A DNA stretch of 64,000 bases from Ignavibacteriaceae bacterium (GCA_023229425.1 JALNZG010000010.1:60429-124428), one strand, 5' to 3'; numbered from the stretch's first letter, positions 35,065-44,542 are shown. Made by a program: numbers and translations. Notes: generated by a model not told the origin, from the letters alone.

Positions 35065-36411
35065 TTATTCATTATTCCTTTTTACCTTCCAGACCAGTAA
35101 AACCAATAACGTTGATAAAATTGATGAACCGATCCAAAATATGTTGATCATCGTAAAATCATAAGTCCCGATTCCATTAACCACAGTTTTGTTTTGCTCC
35201 ATCAAGTATCCGCTGATAATATCCTGAAGACCTGCGCCGATATAACTTGTAATCCCTATCATTCCCATAACAGCGCCTGCGGCTTTTTTCGGAGCGATAT
35301 CAATCGCCATCAAACCACCGAGGTAACAAACGAGTACACCGATTGAAATTCCGAAAAAGACCATACTTCCAATATCAACCCAGGGAAAACTTTTGGGATT
35401 TAATAAAAAGATGGTCAACGAGATGATGTTCAATATTCCAAAGATCAATGCCGGAATATTTCTTCTTGCATGAAATATTTTGTCTGAAATCAAACCGGAA
35501 GAAATTGTTCCAACCATACCGAAGATGGAACTGATGGATATGATCGAGCTTGCTTCTAAAGTAGAATAACCTTTTTGCGATTGCAGAAATAATATTCCCC
35601 AGCTATTAATTGAATACCGCACGACATAGATGAATAAACTCGACATTGCTAAAATCCAGAGAGCCGGATTTTTCAACAGACCAAACTGAATTGAAGTAAC
35701 CGACTTTTCCTTTGTCACCTTTTCTTCATAGTCATTTTTATATTCTGCTATCGGCATTAATCCTTTGCTGGTTGGAGAATCGTGAAAATATCGCAAGAGT
35801 AAAACTGTTCCGATCAGACCGAGAATTCCCGAACTCCAGAATCCGAACCGCCACCCAAAAGTAGAAACAATAAAAGCTGTTCCAATAAAAGTAAACACTT
35901 CCCCCAGACTTAAACTTGCACTGCCGAATCCGTAATACGTTCCTCTTTCCTTTTTGCTGAACCACCGCACTAAAGCGACTACACTTGTGTTTGAGCCGAC
36001 CGCCTGGAACCAGCCGTTAATTCCCCAGAGAATTATAAAAACAATAAATAAAGATTGAAAACCTAGAAGCAGATTAATAATTGCAGAGACAAGTAAACCG
36101 GTTGCCATGAAACGTCTGATATTAATATGATCGGTTATAAATCCGTTTACCAATTTTCCGGTAGCGTAAGAAAAAAATAATGCGGAACCAACTATACCCA
36201 GCTGCGTCTCTGTAAAAAGACCTTCGTCAAGGATCGGTTTTTTCATCACATTAATGCTTAGGCGGCAAATGTAATAAATTGCATATCCCACAGTTGAAGA
36301 GACAAAAACTGACCAACGGTATTTTTTATAATTTTTATCAATTACTGCTTGATCGGTTTCTTGGGAAACCGCCGGATCGGGTTTAAAGAAGTTGAGTATT
36401 TTTTTTAGCAT
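35065..36411 (-). CDS. MFS transporter of the OPA family (GlpT/UhpC-like)
   Basis: This 448-residue membrane protein has about 12 helices and the OPA start YAIYYICRLSINVMKKP. GKLVNGFITDHINIRRF is the MFS loop motif. UhpC/GlpT relatives transport or sense hexose phosphates and glycerol-3-phosphate, exchanging them for Pi. It is only distantly similar to the convergent MFS gene at 33199-34671. Substrate not determined. Confidence 0.85.
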   Translation of the reverse strand: MLKKILNFFKPDPAVSQETDQAVIDKNYKKYRWSVFVSSTVGYAIYYICRLSINVMKKPILDEGLFTETQLGIVGSALFFSYATGKLVNGFITDHINIRRFMATGLLVSAIINLLLGFQSLFIVFIILWGINGWFQAVGSNTSVVALVRWFSKKERGTYYGFGSASLSLGEVFTFIGTAFIVSTFGWRFGFWSSGILGLIGTVLLLRYFHDSPTSKGLMPIAEYKNDYEEKVTKEKSVTSIQFGLLKNPALWILAMSSLFIYVVRYSINSWGILFLQSQKGYSTLEASSIISISSIFGMVGTISSGLISDKIFHARRNIPALIFGILNIISLTIFLLNPKSFPWVDIGSMVFFGISIGVLVCYLGGLMAIDIAPKKAAGAVMGMIGITSYIGAGLQDIISGYLMEQNKTVVNGIGTYDFTMINIFWIGSSILSTLLVLLVWKVKRNNE

Positions 36412-36550
36412 AATTCGTTAAGTTTTTTCAATGGACATTCAATTAAATAATTAGAAAAATTCTGATAGATGCCGGCACAAAATGTTAGGAATGTCTTTAA
36501 GAAAATAAAAAAATTTTGGGGAATAACGATTAACTAACTTTGCGTATCTT

Positions 36551-36598
36551 TTGCGACCTCTGCGGTTAAAAAAAACATTTACCGCAAAGGGCGCAGAG
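36551..36598. repeat. Dispersed hairpin repeat CTCTGCGGTTAAA..TTTACCGC..GCGCAGAG
   Basis: The left arm (TTGCGACCTCTGCGGTTAAA) and right arm (TTTACCGCAAAGGGCGCAGAG) are imperfect reverse complements around a short A-rich loop. Similar hairpins are common intergenic elements in environmental Bacteroidota-type genomes (general knowledge). It lies in the 326-bp gap before the OPA gene. Confidence 0.6.
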
Positions 36599-36614
36599 AT
36601 TTTATATCTTTTCT

Positions 36615-36725
36615 AACCGTAACGATCTGATACTCTTCTCTTTTGCTTGTATAGTTTATAATCTCTTCCTCTCGCCTCTGGAATCAATCCTAGTGAGTTT
36701 GCCAGTGCAGACACAAATTTATAAA
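36615..36725 (-). pseudogene. Possible C-terminal gene relic
   Basis: On the minus strand an open frame without a start reads IEFYKFVSALANSLGLIPEA followed by RGRDYKLYKQKRRVSDRYG and a stop. The amino-acid composition looks protein-like, but the family is not recognised. It is placed just downstream of the beta-barrel gene in another frame. Confidence 0.25.
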
Positions 36726-36737
36726 ACTCGATTTTAC

Positions 36738-37409
36738 TTAAAAATTTATCCCTAATCCGATTCTCAATCCTTTCATGCTGTAACCCTTCATATGATACGT
36801 ATATGTTCGTGTATAATCTAAATCACTAGACGTACTGTATTCATCCTTTTCCCATCCTTTTGTCAACTGAACTTCATACTCTGCAAACAAATTTATATTT
36901 TCATAAATAAGACATTCTAAACCGGCAACTGCTGAAATTCCAAGATGCCATATAACATTTTTAGATTCGGAGTAACCTTCGGAAACATCACCGGTATTTA
37001 AATAATATGTTCTATACTCTCCACTACGCGGAGAAAATTTATAATTTCCTAAAAGCCCCCCGCCAAAAAATAAATTTATCATCTTCTTCATTTTAAGGTT
37101 ATATAAATATTGAGCTTTGACTTCGTAAAGATGAGTTCCGTAGATGTCCTTTCTATAATCAGTTTGTTTAGAATTTGAATTTTTATCTGATTCTGTTTCG
37201 TTAAAAAATCCTGATGCGTTAAGAGTGAACCGTACAGCAGAATTCTCCGTAAAATGATATTTATATGCTACAATAACTTCATTTATTATATAAAATTGAA
37301 TGGTATGGTTGTAACTTTCTTTGGAGGAATCCGGTAGGACCGTTTGTTGCGAAAATGTAAAGATTGGAAAGAAAAGAATTAGAACTAAAAACATTTTTAC
37401 TAAATACAT
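36738..37409 (-). CDS. Predicted outer-membrane beta-barrel protein
   Basis: This 223-residue protein has a signal peptide (ends TFSQ), alternating polar/aromatic strands and a C-terminal LGINF typical of barrels. Layout and length resemble the tandem pair at 21576-22837, but clear homology is not certain. GGGAGATACC precedes the ATG. Function unknown. Confidence 0.68.
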   Translation of the reverse strand: MYLVKMFLVLILFFPIFTFSQQTVLPDSSKESYNHTIQFYIINEVIVAYKYHFTENSAVRFTLNASGFFNETESDKNSNSKQTDYRKDIYGTHLYEVKAQYLYNLKMKKMINLFFGGGLLGNYKFSPRSGEYRTYYLNTGDVSEGYSESKNVIWHLGISAVAGLECLIYENINLFAEYEVQLTKGWEKDEYSTSSDLDYTRTYTYHMKGYSMKGLRIGLGINF

Positions 37410-37541
37410 GGTATCTCCCTACTTTAATTTATGTTAATTCATTTACCTGAGCTACATTTTTATTGAACACTTAAATTCCGAACTAACTGAACTCTTTAAA
37501 AGTCTTAATTATTCAAACTTCGAGTTATAAACATTTCCTCT

Positions 37542-37598
37542 CCGTGTCTTTGTGTCCTTGTGGCAAAACTTCCTCGCCACAAAGTCACGGGGACACGG
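37542..37598. repeat. Dispersed hairpin repeat CCGTGTC..GGACACGG
   Basis: CCGTGTCTTTGTG..TTGTGGC pairs with GCCACAAAG..CACGGGGACACGG around a short loop. This form of dispersed intergenic hairpin is unrelated to coding sequence. The rest of the 37410-37760 gap is AT-rich and ends in short AAGTGGA-type tandem repeats (37716-37755). Confidence 0.65.
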
Positions 37599-37760
37599 TT
37601 TCTTAATTGAATGATTAAATTTTCAAAATATTCTTTCCGTTCTGTACAGAAGATTTTTAATACATCGAAAATCAAATATCGTTAATCGTTGTTCTTAAAT
37701 TCTTAATTCTGACTTCTGCTTTCCACTTGCAACTTTCCACTTTTAACTTTCCACTAATCC

Positions 37761-38498
37761 TTAGTATCTATCTAGCTTAAACTTTTCACCCAAATAAAGT
37801 TTACGCACTTCTTCATCTTCGGCAAGAGCATCAGCGGTTCCCGAACGAAAAATTACTCCGTTAATTAGAATATATGCTTTATCCACAATGCTCAACGTTT
37901 CGTGAACATTGTGATCGGTTATCAAAACACCAATGCCGCGGTTTTTTAAGTTGGCAACAATCTGCATAATGTCTTCAACCGCAATCGGATCAACGCCTGC
38001 AAAGGGTTCATCAAGCAGCATAAATTTTGGATCGGTCGCAAGAGAGCGGGCAATTTCTGTTCTTCTTCTTTCACCGCCGCTTAGTTGAAACCCAATACTT
38101 TTTCTAATATGTGCAACACTTAGATCTTCTAACAACTTCTCTAATTTTTCTTTCCGTTCCTTGTTCGTCATCTTCAGCATTTGAAGCACTGCCATAATAT
38201 TATCTTCAACGGAAAGTTTTCTAAAGATGGAAGCTTCCTGCGGTAGATAACCAATGCCCATGCGCGCCCGTTTGTACATGGGAACGGAGGTAATGTTATT
38301 TCCATCTAAAAAAACTTGTCCTGCATTAGGGCGGATCATTCCGACCATCATATAAAAGGTCGTTGTTTTCCCGGCGCCGTTAGGACCGAGTAAACCGACA
38401 ATTTCACCTTGAGAAACTTCAATAGAAGATTTATTTACAACAGCTCTCTTTTTATAAATTTTAACTAAATCCTGACTGCTCAGTCTGCTTTTTTCCAT
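37761..38498 (-). CDS. lptB: LPS export ABC transporter ATPase LptB
   Basis: This 245-residue ATPase has Walker A GPNGAGKTTTFYM (about 36-48), signature LSGGERRRTEIARSLA, Walker B FMLLDEPFAGVDP and H-loop DHNV. It drives LPS extraction from the inner membrane through LptFG and the LptC-LptA bridge. It overlaps the end of the LptA-like gene by one base; LptFG are not in this window. Confidence 0.95.
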   Translation of the reverse strand: MEKSRLSSQDLVKIYKKRAVVNKSSIEVSQGEIVGLLGPNGAGKTTTFYMMVGMIRPNAGQVFLDGNNITSVPMYKRARMGIGYLPQEASIFRKLSVEDNIMAVLQMLKMTNKERKEKLEKLLEDLSVAHIRKSIGFQLSGGERRRTEIARSLATDPKFMLLDEPFAGVDPIAVEDIMQIVANLKNRGIGVLITDHNVHETLSIVDKAYILINGVIFRSGTADALAEDEEVRKLYLGEKFKLDRY

Positions 38499-39895
38499 TA
38501 CCGATTTCCTTTTGAAAAATTTATTTGCAACTGCGGTGTAAACAGTTTCTCTTTTTCCGGTCTGTTTTCGAAAAGAATAAAGCGGGGCAGAAAATATTCT
38601 TTTTCTTTTCCTTTAATAATTGCTTCCGGATGATATTCGCTGTTTGGTGTACCGAAAAGTTTTACTGAAATGATTTTCTTGTTCTCGAAATTCATAATTG
38701 AACTTTGGGCGCTTGCCTTCATCAAACCATTCGGCTCCTCATCGTCGTACAGATAATAAATACTCAAGACGTTTGAGTAAACTTCATTCCGCTTTATGCC
38801 GGTGCTGTCAAAGAAAAGAAAGATAGTGTCACCTGAAATTTGATCAAACCGCTGCTTATAATTTTCGTTGAAAGAAGCGATCAATGCATTCTCGATAATA
38901 TCTATTTTTTGAATTTGTCTTTCTTGCAAAAATATTTTAATGGAATCGCCCGACACTTGAGAATTTTCAAACCACATAACCGGCTGTTCTGCTTCTTCCC
39001 CTGTTTTGTAAGTGATTATGTTTTCTTCATTCCTAAGATAAATTGAATAATCATTCTTTGAGGCGAATCCACCGCGCAGAATTTCAACAGAATCAATTGC
39101 AATAAAACGGTTAGTGGAATCGCGGAACGCTTTCATAACTTTGGATTTTATCAGCAGTGTGTCAATTGTTTTCACCGTATCATTTGAAAAAGTAGTATCA
39201 ATTTGAACGAGTAAAGGAAGACTGTCGATGACACTGAAATTTTTTGTGCGATAGTCTTCCATGTGTCCACCGAGAATTGTAGAATTATTGGTTTTATTTT
39301 TAATAATAACATTTCCAAAACCAAATGATTCTTCAACTTTACGAAAATGAATGAGACTATCGGCATAGATAACATTTTCTTTATCAGTGATCTTCACACT
39401 GTCAAAAGCTATTGCGCGGTCTTCCCTTCGGAAATAAAGGAGACGGTCAGACGTAAGCGTAGAAACCGTATCGAAGAGTTTTACTTTTGTACGGAAGTCG
39501 GCTCTATCCTCATTAAAAAAATATTCTCCTATCTTTGCCGTGAGAATAACTTTCTTGTCATCGAGTTTAACACCTTTATCTGAAAAAGATCTTCTTTCGT
39601 TGCCGTAATAAAAACCTTCATCAGTATAAATAGTTAGCGTGTCCTGTCTTATAATAACATTGCCGATAAGTTTTGCATCATTTCTGGCAAGATATTGAAT
39701 CGCTTTGTTGCAAGTGATAACGACGTTTCCTTGGGTTAAAACAACATCACCATTTACTTCGCGTATGGATTCTCCGTTTAGTATTGAGCCGATCAACTCC
39801 TGCCCGGTAACGGTAATGGTTTTAATCTCTTCTTGAGCCGGAGTTAAAAATGAAACGATTACCGATATGAATAATATTTTTAACAGAGATATCAT
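38498..39895 (-). CDS. OstA/LptA-like LPS transport protein
   Basis: This 465-residue periplasmic protein has a signal peptide (ends LTPAQ). A repetitive beta-jellyroll of the OstA type follows, with repeating VNGDVVLTQGNVVITCNKA, IGNVIIRQDTLTIYTDEG and VIYADSLIHF units. It is much longer than E. coli LptA, as is usual in Bacteroidota relatives. It probably forms part of the periplasmic LPS bridge. It sits between lptC and lptB, with 4-bp and 1-bp overlaps. Confidence 0.88.
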   Translation of the reverse strand: MISLLKILFISVIVSFLTPAQEEIKTITVTGQELIGSILNGESIREVNGDVVLTQGNVVITCNKAIQYLARNDAKLIGNVIIRQDTLTIYTDEGFYYGNERRSFSDKGVKLDDKKVILTAKIGEYFFNEDRADFRTKVKLFDTVSTLTSDRLLYFRREDRAIAFDSVKITDKENVIYADSLIHFRKVEESFGFGNVIIKNKTNNSTILGGHMEDYRTKNFSVIDSLPLLVQIDTTFSNDTVKTIDTLLIKSKVMKAFRDSTNRFIAIDSVEILRGGFASKNDYSIYLRNEENIITYKTGEEAEQPVMWFENSQVSGDSIKIFLQERQIQKIDIIENALIASFNENYKQRFDQISGDTIFLFFDSTGIKRNEVYSNVLSIYYLYDDEEPNGLMKASAQSSIMNFENKKIISVKLFGTPNSEYHPEAIIKGKEKEYFLPRFILFENRPEKEKLFTPQLQINFSKGNR

Positions 39896-40449
39896 CTTAA
39901 AGAATCCGACTTGTCAGACTGGTCCGAAGTTGTAACGTAAACAGGTTTATAAATTTTATAATTTTGCAGATGTTGGTCGGACTCAAACCCGTAACCTTGA
40001 ATTTTTTCCGTTGGAGTGGTTATGGTAACAAATTTATCCGTAACAATTTTTTGGTCCTTATTTCTCCACATAAGCATTTCAGATTCTAATTTCGTTCCGC
40101 TATCATTCACGGCAACAACATTTTCAAAAGCGTACAAATCTTTTGAAGCGTCATCCACTCTTCCGCGAAGCGAAGTTAATGTTGTGGTTTTTATTTCTAA
40201 AGGATTATAGAAATCAACATGCTGGTATCCATCAATCAATGTTTCCTGCCGTTTAGAAAACATTCTTAAATGCCCAACTTTCATAATCGCTTGTATCTTT
40301 CCCGAATCAGTAAAGGAAATTGTTGTATTCCAACTTTCCTGAGCAGGTAGTTCAACAACATTTATTTCGGGATTTATTTTTGGTTTAACTTTTTGCGTGT
40401 TACAAAAGAAAAAGAAAAATGAAAAGAAAAGAAGAAGATAGTATCTCAT
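39892..40449 (-). CDS. lptC: LPS export protein LptC
   Basis: This 185-residue protein has a lipoprotein-like signal (FFFFFC, Cys16) and an LptC-type OstA-related domain with YNPLEIKTTTLTSLRGRVDD and KDQKIVTDKFVTITTPTEKI. It connects the LptBFG complex to the periplasmic bridge. It overlaps kdsD and the LptA-like gene by 4 bp each, a tightly coupled operon. Confidence 0.88.
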   Translation of the reverse strand: MRYYLLLFFSFFFFFCNTQKVKPKINPEINVVELPAQESWNTTISFTDSGKIQAIMKVGHLRMFSKRQETLIDGYQHVDFYNPLEIKTTTLTSLRGRVDDASKDLYAFENVVAVNDSGTKLESEMLMWRNKDQKIVTDKFVTITTPTEKIQGYGFESDQHLQNYKIYKPVYVTTSDQSDKSDSLR

Positions 40450-41423
40450 CTTTGCTTCAAACCTAAATTAACAAGGTCATGCATGTGTATAATCCCGATG
40501 GGTTTTTCAAATGAATCCACAACTACAAGTGAAGTGATTTTGTGATTTTCCATTAACTGCAATGCAAAAGAAGCCAGAAGATCAGCGGTAATTACTTTAG
40601 GGTTTTTTGACATTACGTCCTTAGCTTTAAATGATTGAATCTCCAAAGTTTTTTCTAAAAGTCTTCGTAAATCTCCGTCGGTTATTACACCAATCAGAAC
40701 TCCATTATCATTAACAACACAAGTAGTTCCCAACCGTTTAGAAGTTATTTCTAAAATAGAATCTTTAAGCGAAGCATTTTCATGAACGATTGGAATCTGT
40801 TCACCGGAAATCATTATTTCACTAATTTTAAGAGAAAGCCTTTTCCCTAAACTTCCGCCGGGATGCAGCATTGCAAAATCCTGGGCAGTAAATCCCTTTC
40901 GCTGTAACAAACAGACTGCAAGGGCATCCCCCATTACAAGCATCGCTGTTGAGGAAGCGGTCGGTGCTAAATCAAATGGGCAAGCTTCTTCTTTCACATC
41001 AATGTTAAGAAAAATATCAATCTGTCTGCCGATTCTAGAATTTTTATTACCGAGCATTCCAATGATCAATACACCGATTCGTTTCAATAAAGGAAGAAGG
41101 TTCAGCATTTCTTCAGTGTTCCCACTTTTCGAAAGAATGATGACAACATCTTCATTTCGAACCATTCCAAGATCGCCGTGCAATGCGTCGGTTGGATGCA
41201 GATAAATTGCCGCTGTTCCGGTTGAGTTCATGGTTGCAACAATTTTTCGTGCGATCAATCCGGATTTTCCCATTCCTGTTAAAACAACTCTTCCCTTACA
41301 TTGATAAATTTTTTCAACTGCACGTACAAAATCATCGTTGATGCTATTTTCAAGCTTTGCAACTGCTTCTGTTTCAATGCGGATAACCTCTTTGCCGTTC
41401 GCTATGATCTTTTCATTTGTCAA
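40446..41423 (-). CDS. kdsD: Arabinose-5-phosphate isomerase KdsD/KpsF
   Basis: This 325-residue enzyme has an N-terminal SIS domain (about 35-165; GMGKSGLIARKIVATMNSTG, HPTDALHGDLGMV) and two C-terminal CBS domains (about 205-320). It converts ribulose-5-P to arabinose-5-P, the first step to Kdo. The start is TTG with AAAGGATAAACA upstream; no in-frame ATG fits the family N-terminus. It lies between kdsA and lptC. Confidence 0.95.
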   Translation of the reverse strand: MTNEKIIANGKEVIRIETEAVAKLENSINDDFVRAVEKIYQCKGRVVLTGMGKSGLIARKIVATMNSTGTAAIYLHPTDALHGDLGMVRNEDVVIILSKSGNTEEMLNLLPLLKRIGVLIIGMLGNKNSRIGRQIDIFLNIDVKEEACPFDLAPTASSTAMLVMGDALAVCLLQRKGFTAQDFAMLHPGGSLGKRLSLKISEIMISGEQIPIVHENASLKDSILEITSKRLGTTCVVNDNGVLIGVITDGDLRRLLEKTLEIQSFKAKDVMSKNPKVITADLLASFALQLMENHKITSLVVVDSFEKPIGIIHMHDLVNLGLKQR

Positions 41424-41482
41424 TGTTTATCCTTTAATGAATTAAAAAATATTTGACTTTACTTTTAAAGAGTAAATTTAAA

Positions 41483-42295
41483 TTACGATATTTTTTTTGT
41501 GATTCGGTCAATTTGTTTCAGATCAATGAGCAGTTCTCTTAGTTCACTTAACGGCAACTGACTTTCTGCATCGCTTAACGCTTCCTTCGGATTTGGATGA
41601 ACTTCAAAAAATAATGCATCGATCCCAATGGCAATAGCTGCCTTTGCCAAAGGTTTAATAAACTTTGGCTCACCGCCTGATAGCTTTCCTTTACTCGGAA
41701 GTTGGACAGAATGTGTTGCATCCATTACCACCGGGAAACCCAGTTCGCGCATAATTACTAACGAACGCATATCAACTATAAGATTATGATAACCGAACGT
41801 TGTCCCTCTTTCCGTAAGCATAACTCTTTGATTGTTTGTAGAAAGAATTTTTTCGGCTGCATGCTTCATATCTTCAGGCGCAAGAAATTGTCCTTTTTTA
41901 ATATTCACAACTTTGCCGGTTTTCCCCGCAGCGATCAGTAAATCCGTTTGACGGCATAGGAATGCTGGTATCTGCAACACATCAACATAATTTGCAGCTA
42001 AATCAACTTCTTCTATAGTATGTACATCAGTCAAAATAGGAATAGCAAATTCATTCTTTATTCTGAGCAAAATATTAAGCGCTTCTTTATCGCCAATCCC
42101 CATAAATGAATGAAGACTTGTCCGGTTCGCTTTTTTGTAACTAGATTTAAAGATGAAGGGAATTCCAAGCTCTGTTGTTATTTCTTTAATCGCTTTAGCG
42201 GTTGCAAAAGTAATTTCTTCACTTTCAACCACACACGGTCCGGCGATAAGGACAAACGGATTATTATTCCCGATGTTAATTTTTTCTATTAGCAT
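41483..42295 (-). CDS. kdsA: 3-deoxy-8-phosphooctulonate synthase KdsA
   Basis: This 270-residue enzyme condenses arabinose-5-P and PEP to Kdo-8-P. Family motifs are FVLIAGPCVVES, FKSSYKKANRTS, PILTDVHTIEE and VMDATHSVQLPSKGKLSGG. It leads the Kdo/LPS-export operon. The leader just upstream is a short-repeat tract. Confidence 0.97.
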   Translation of the reverse strand: MLIEKINIGNNNPFVLIAGPCVVESEEITFATAKAIKEITTELGIPFIFKSSYKKANRTSLHSFMGIGDKEALNILLRIKNEFAIPILTDVHTIEEVDLAANYVDVLQIPAFLCRQTDLLIAAGKTGKVVNIKKGQFLAPEDMKHAAEKILSTNNQRVMLTERGTTFGYHNLIVDMRSLVIMRELGFPVVMDATHSVQLPSKGKLSGGEPKFIKPLAKAAIAIGIDALFFEVHPNPKEALSDAESQLPLSELRELLIDLKQIDRITKKIS

Positions 42296-42297
42296 AT

Positions 42298-42342
42298 TTC
42301 TACTTTCTACTCAACTTTCTACTTTCTACTTTTAACTTTCTA
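42298..42342 (-). repeat. Short tandem AGTAGAA-type heptamers
   Basis: Between ruvB and kdsA the coding strand reads several near-copies of AAAGTAG / AAAGTTG, running to within 2 bp of the kdsA start. Related heptamer tracts lie at 37716-37755, 55300-55325 and 56083-56107, always between genes. Confidence 0.6.
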
Positions 42343-43383
42343 CTACGACAACGTTTCTTCAAACAAATTACCATGTTCACTATTTTTTCTTCTTTTTCCG
42401 AATCGCTTGTAAGCTAATTCAGTAGCTTCTCTTCCTCGCGGAGTACGGTTAATAAATCCTTGTTGAATTAAAAACGGTTCATAGACTTCCTCAATCGTTC
42501 CGGCATCTTCATTTACTGCAACGGAAAGAGCATTTAAGCCCACGGGACCGCCGCTGAATTTTTCAATTATCGTAAGAATAATATCTTTATCCATTTCGTC
42601 TAAACCATATTCATCAACTTCCAAAGCGGCTAATGCTGTTTTTGAAATTTTTAAATCAATAACTTTTTTATTTTCGAAGTCGGCAAAATCTCGTGTGCGG
42701 CGCAAAAGACGATTTGCAATTCTCGGCGTTCCGCGTGAACGCTTAGCAATTTCATACGAAGCATCTTCATCAATTGGGATCGCAAGGATTTTGGAAGAGC
42801 GCTGCAAAATTATTTTTATCAATTCAGCATCGTAATAATCTAAACGGCTTTTGATCCCGAAGCGGTCTCGAAGAGGTGAGGTGAGCATTCCGGCGCGTGT
42901 GGTTGCGCCTATCAAAGTATATTTCGGCAATTTGATTTGTACGGAGCGCGCATTGGGACCGGAATCAATCATAATATCTAATTTATAATCTTCCATCGCC
43001 GAATAAAGAAACTCTTCAACTACAGGACTTAGGCGGTGAATCTCATCAATAAATAAAACGGAATGTTCTTCAAGATTAGTTAATATTCCGGCCAGGTCTC
43101 CCGGTTTCTCAAGAACCGGACCGGAGGTAACTTTTAATTTTACTCCAAGTTCATTGGCAATGATGTGAGAAAGTGTAGTCTTGCCAAGTCCCGGAGGACC
43201 TGTGAGCAGCACATGATCAAGCGCTTCACCTCTTTTTTTTGCGGCAGAAATAAAAACTTTTAGATTATCTGTAATTTTAGTCTGTCCGGTAAAATCATCA
43301 AACTTAACCGGTCGAAGAGTTTGCTCAACTTGAATTTCAATGGGAGAAATTTCGGCGGTCGTATTTTCTGATTTTCTTGTCAT
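42343..43383 (-). CDS. ruvB: Holliday junction branch migration helicase RuvB
   Basis: This 346-residue AAA+ ATPase has Walker A GPPGLGKTTLSHIIANELG (about 62-80), Walker B LFIDEIHRL and sensor region IGATTRAGMLTSPLRDRFG. The C-terminal winged helix ends with INRTPRGREATELAYKRFG. It moves Holliday junctions with RuvA. It overlaps no neighbour; 10 bp separate it from the upstream membrane acyltransferase gene. Confidence 0.98.
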   Translation of the reverse strand: MTRKSENTTAEISPIEIQVEQTLRPVKFDDFTGQTKITDNLKVFISAAKKRGEALDHVLLTGPPGLGKTTLSHIIANELGVKLKVTSGPVLEKPGDLAGILTNLEEHSVLFIDEIHRLSPVVEEFLYSAMEDYKLDIMIDSGPNARSVQIKLPKYTLIGATTRAGMLTSPLRDRFGIKSRLDYYDAELIKIILQRSSKILAIPIDEDASYEIAKRSRGTPRIANRLLRRTRDFADFENKKVIDLKISKTALAALEVDEYGLDEMDKDIILTIIEKFSGGPVGLNALSVAVNEDAGTIEEVYEPFLIQQGFINRTPRGREATELAYKRFGKRRKNSEHGNLFEETLS

Positions 43384-43393
43384 TTCTTTCCTG

Positions 43394-44488
43394 TTATGTA
43401 ACTAACGTCTTATTTCTTATGTTAAATTTGTGAATCAAATTAACCATTAGCACCATTAAACCTATCATCCCCGCAGCGGAAAGGATCGTAAAAAACGGAT
43501 CAAACGCTTTATCCAAAAGTGCAACGATTCCTAAATTCCAGGGGCTGCCATATAAAATTACCAAATGAACTATATAAATTAATAACGTATTTCTTCCTAG
43601 TAGTATAAGAACTCTTGGAATCGTTTCAATTTTTAATGCAATAAAAGTAACTATAGATGTAAATATAATTACAAGTCCCAAACGAAAAAGAACAAGATTA
43701 GGACTGGTAGTCCAGAAAGTACTATTCGCATAAATTTCAAGCTCAAGAATATTCCCAAAGAAAGAGAGTAATAATAGCCCAACGCCGGACCCAAGAAGTT
43801 TAAAAGAAAATGTCGTGGTTTTAAAAACCGTTGGATTTTTTGCTAGGTAACTTCCCAAAAATGATCCGGAAGCCAAATAACTCAGCCATGGGAACAAGGG
43901 GAAGTTTGAATGAGTTCCGGTTGATAAATACCCGGCTAAGGCTTTGTGGAAATAGTTTGTCCAAACTACTCTTTCACTAAAGTGATAGATAAAAATAATA
44001 GCCAACGCGCCGGTGATGAAAACAATATAATCACTTATCTTTATCTTTTCAGCTATATAAGCCAACAGCATAATAAACAAAAGCCCAAACCCGATTAACT
44101 GCAAAACATCAACCACGAAAAAAATATCCCACTGAATTGCGGTAACATTTTTAAAATAGACCAGCGTGGGAGTTGGATATCGCATTAAATATCCCAATCC
44201 AATTAATAACAGCGCCCGCTTAACCCCACGTTTTACTCTCGGATTTTCACTAAAAGAAATTTTTTGCAAACGGAACAAATACATGAAGGTGGTTCCGGCA
44301 GAAAACATAAAGATAGGTGCAGTCAATCCACGATTAGTAAACCATGCAAGAAAAATAGGATTACTCATGTCCCGGAATTGTGAACCAAGCAATACATCTA
44401 TTGTATGCCCTTGCACCATATTCAATACTGCAAAAGCCCTTAACAGGTCAAGAAAAATTACTCTATTTTTAGATGAAGTAGATGTCAT
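43394..44488 (-). CDS. DUF1624-family membrane acyltransferase-like protein
   Basis: This 364-residue protein has about ten membrane helices. It begins with RVIFLDLLRAFAVLNMVQGHTIDVLL, the start typical of DUF1624/heparan-alpha-glucosaminide N-acetyltransferase-like proteins with a conserved histidine in helix 1. Such proteins transfer acyl groups to cell-surface sugars; the substrate is unknown here. Confidence 0.75.
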   Translation of the reverse strand: MTSTSSKNRVIFLDLLRAFAVLNMVQGHTIDVLLGSQFRDMSNPIFLAWFTNRGLTAPIFMFSAGTTFMYLFRLQKISFSENPRVKRGVKRALLLIGLGYLMRYPTPTLVYFKNVTAIQWDIFFVVDVLQLIGFGLLFIMLLAYIAEKIKISDYIVFITGALAIIFIYHFSERVVWTNYFHKALAGYLSTGTHSNFPLFPWLSYLASGSFLGSYLAKNPTVFKTTTFSFKLLGSGVGLLLLSFFGNILELEIYANSTFWTTSPNLVLFRLGLVIIFTSIVTFIALKIETIPRVLILLGRNTLLIYIVHLVILYGSPWNLGIVALLDKAFDPFFTILSAAGMIGLMVLMVNLIHKFNIRNKTLVT

Positions 44489-44542
44489 GATAAATTAGAA
44501 AATAAATAATTTTCGTCAGTAAAAAATAAAATCGGTTTAATT

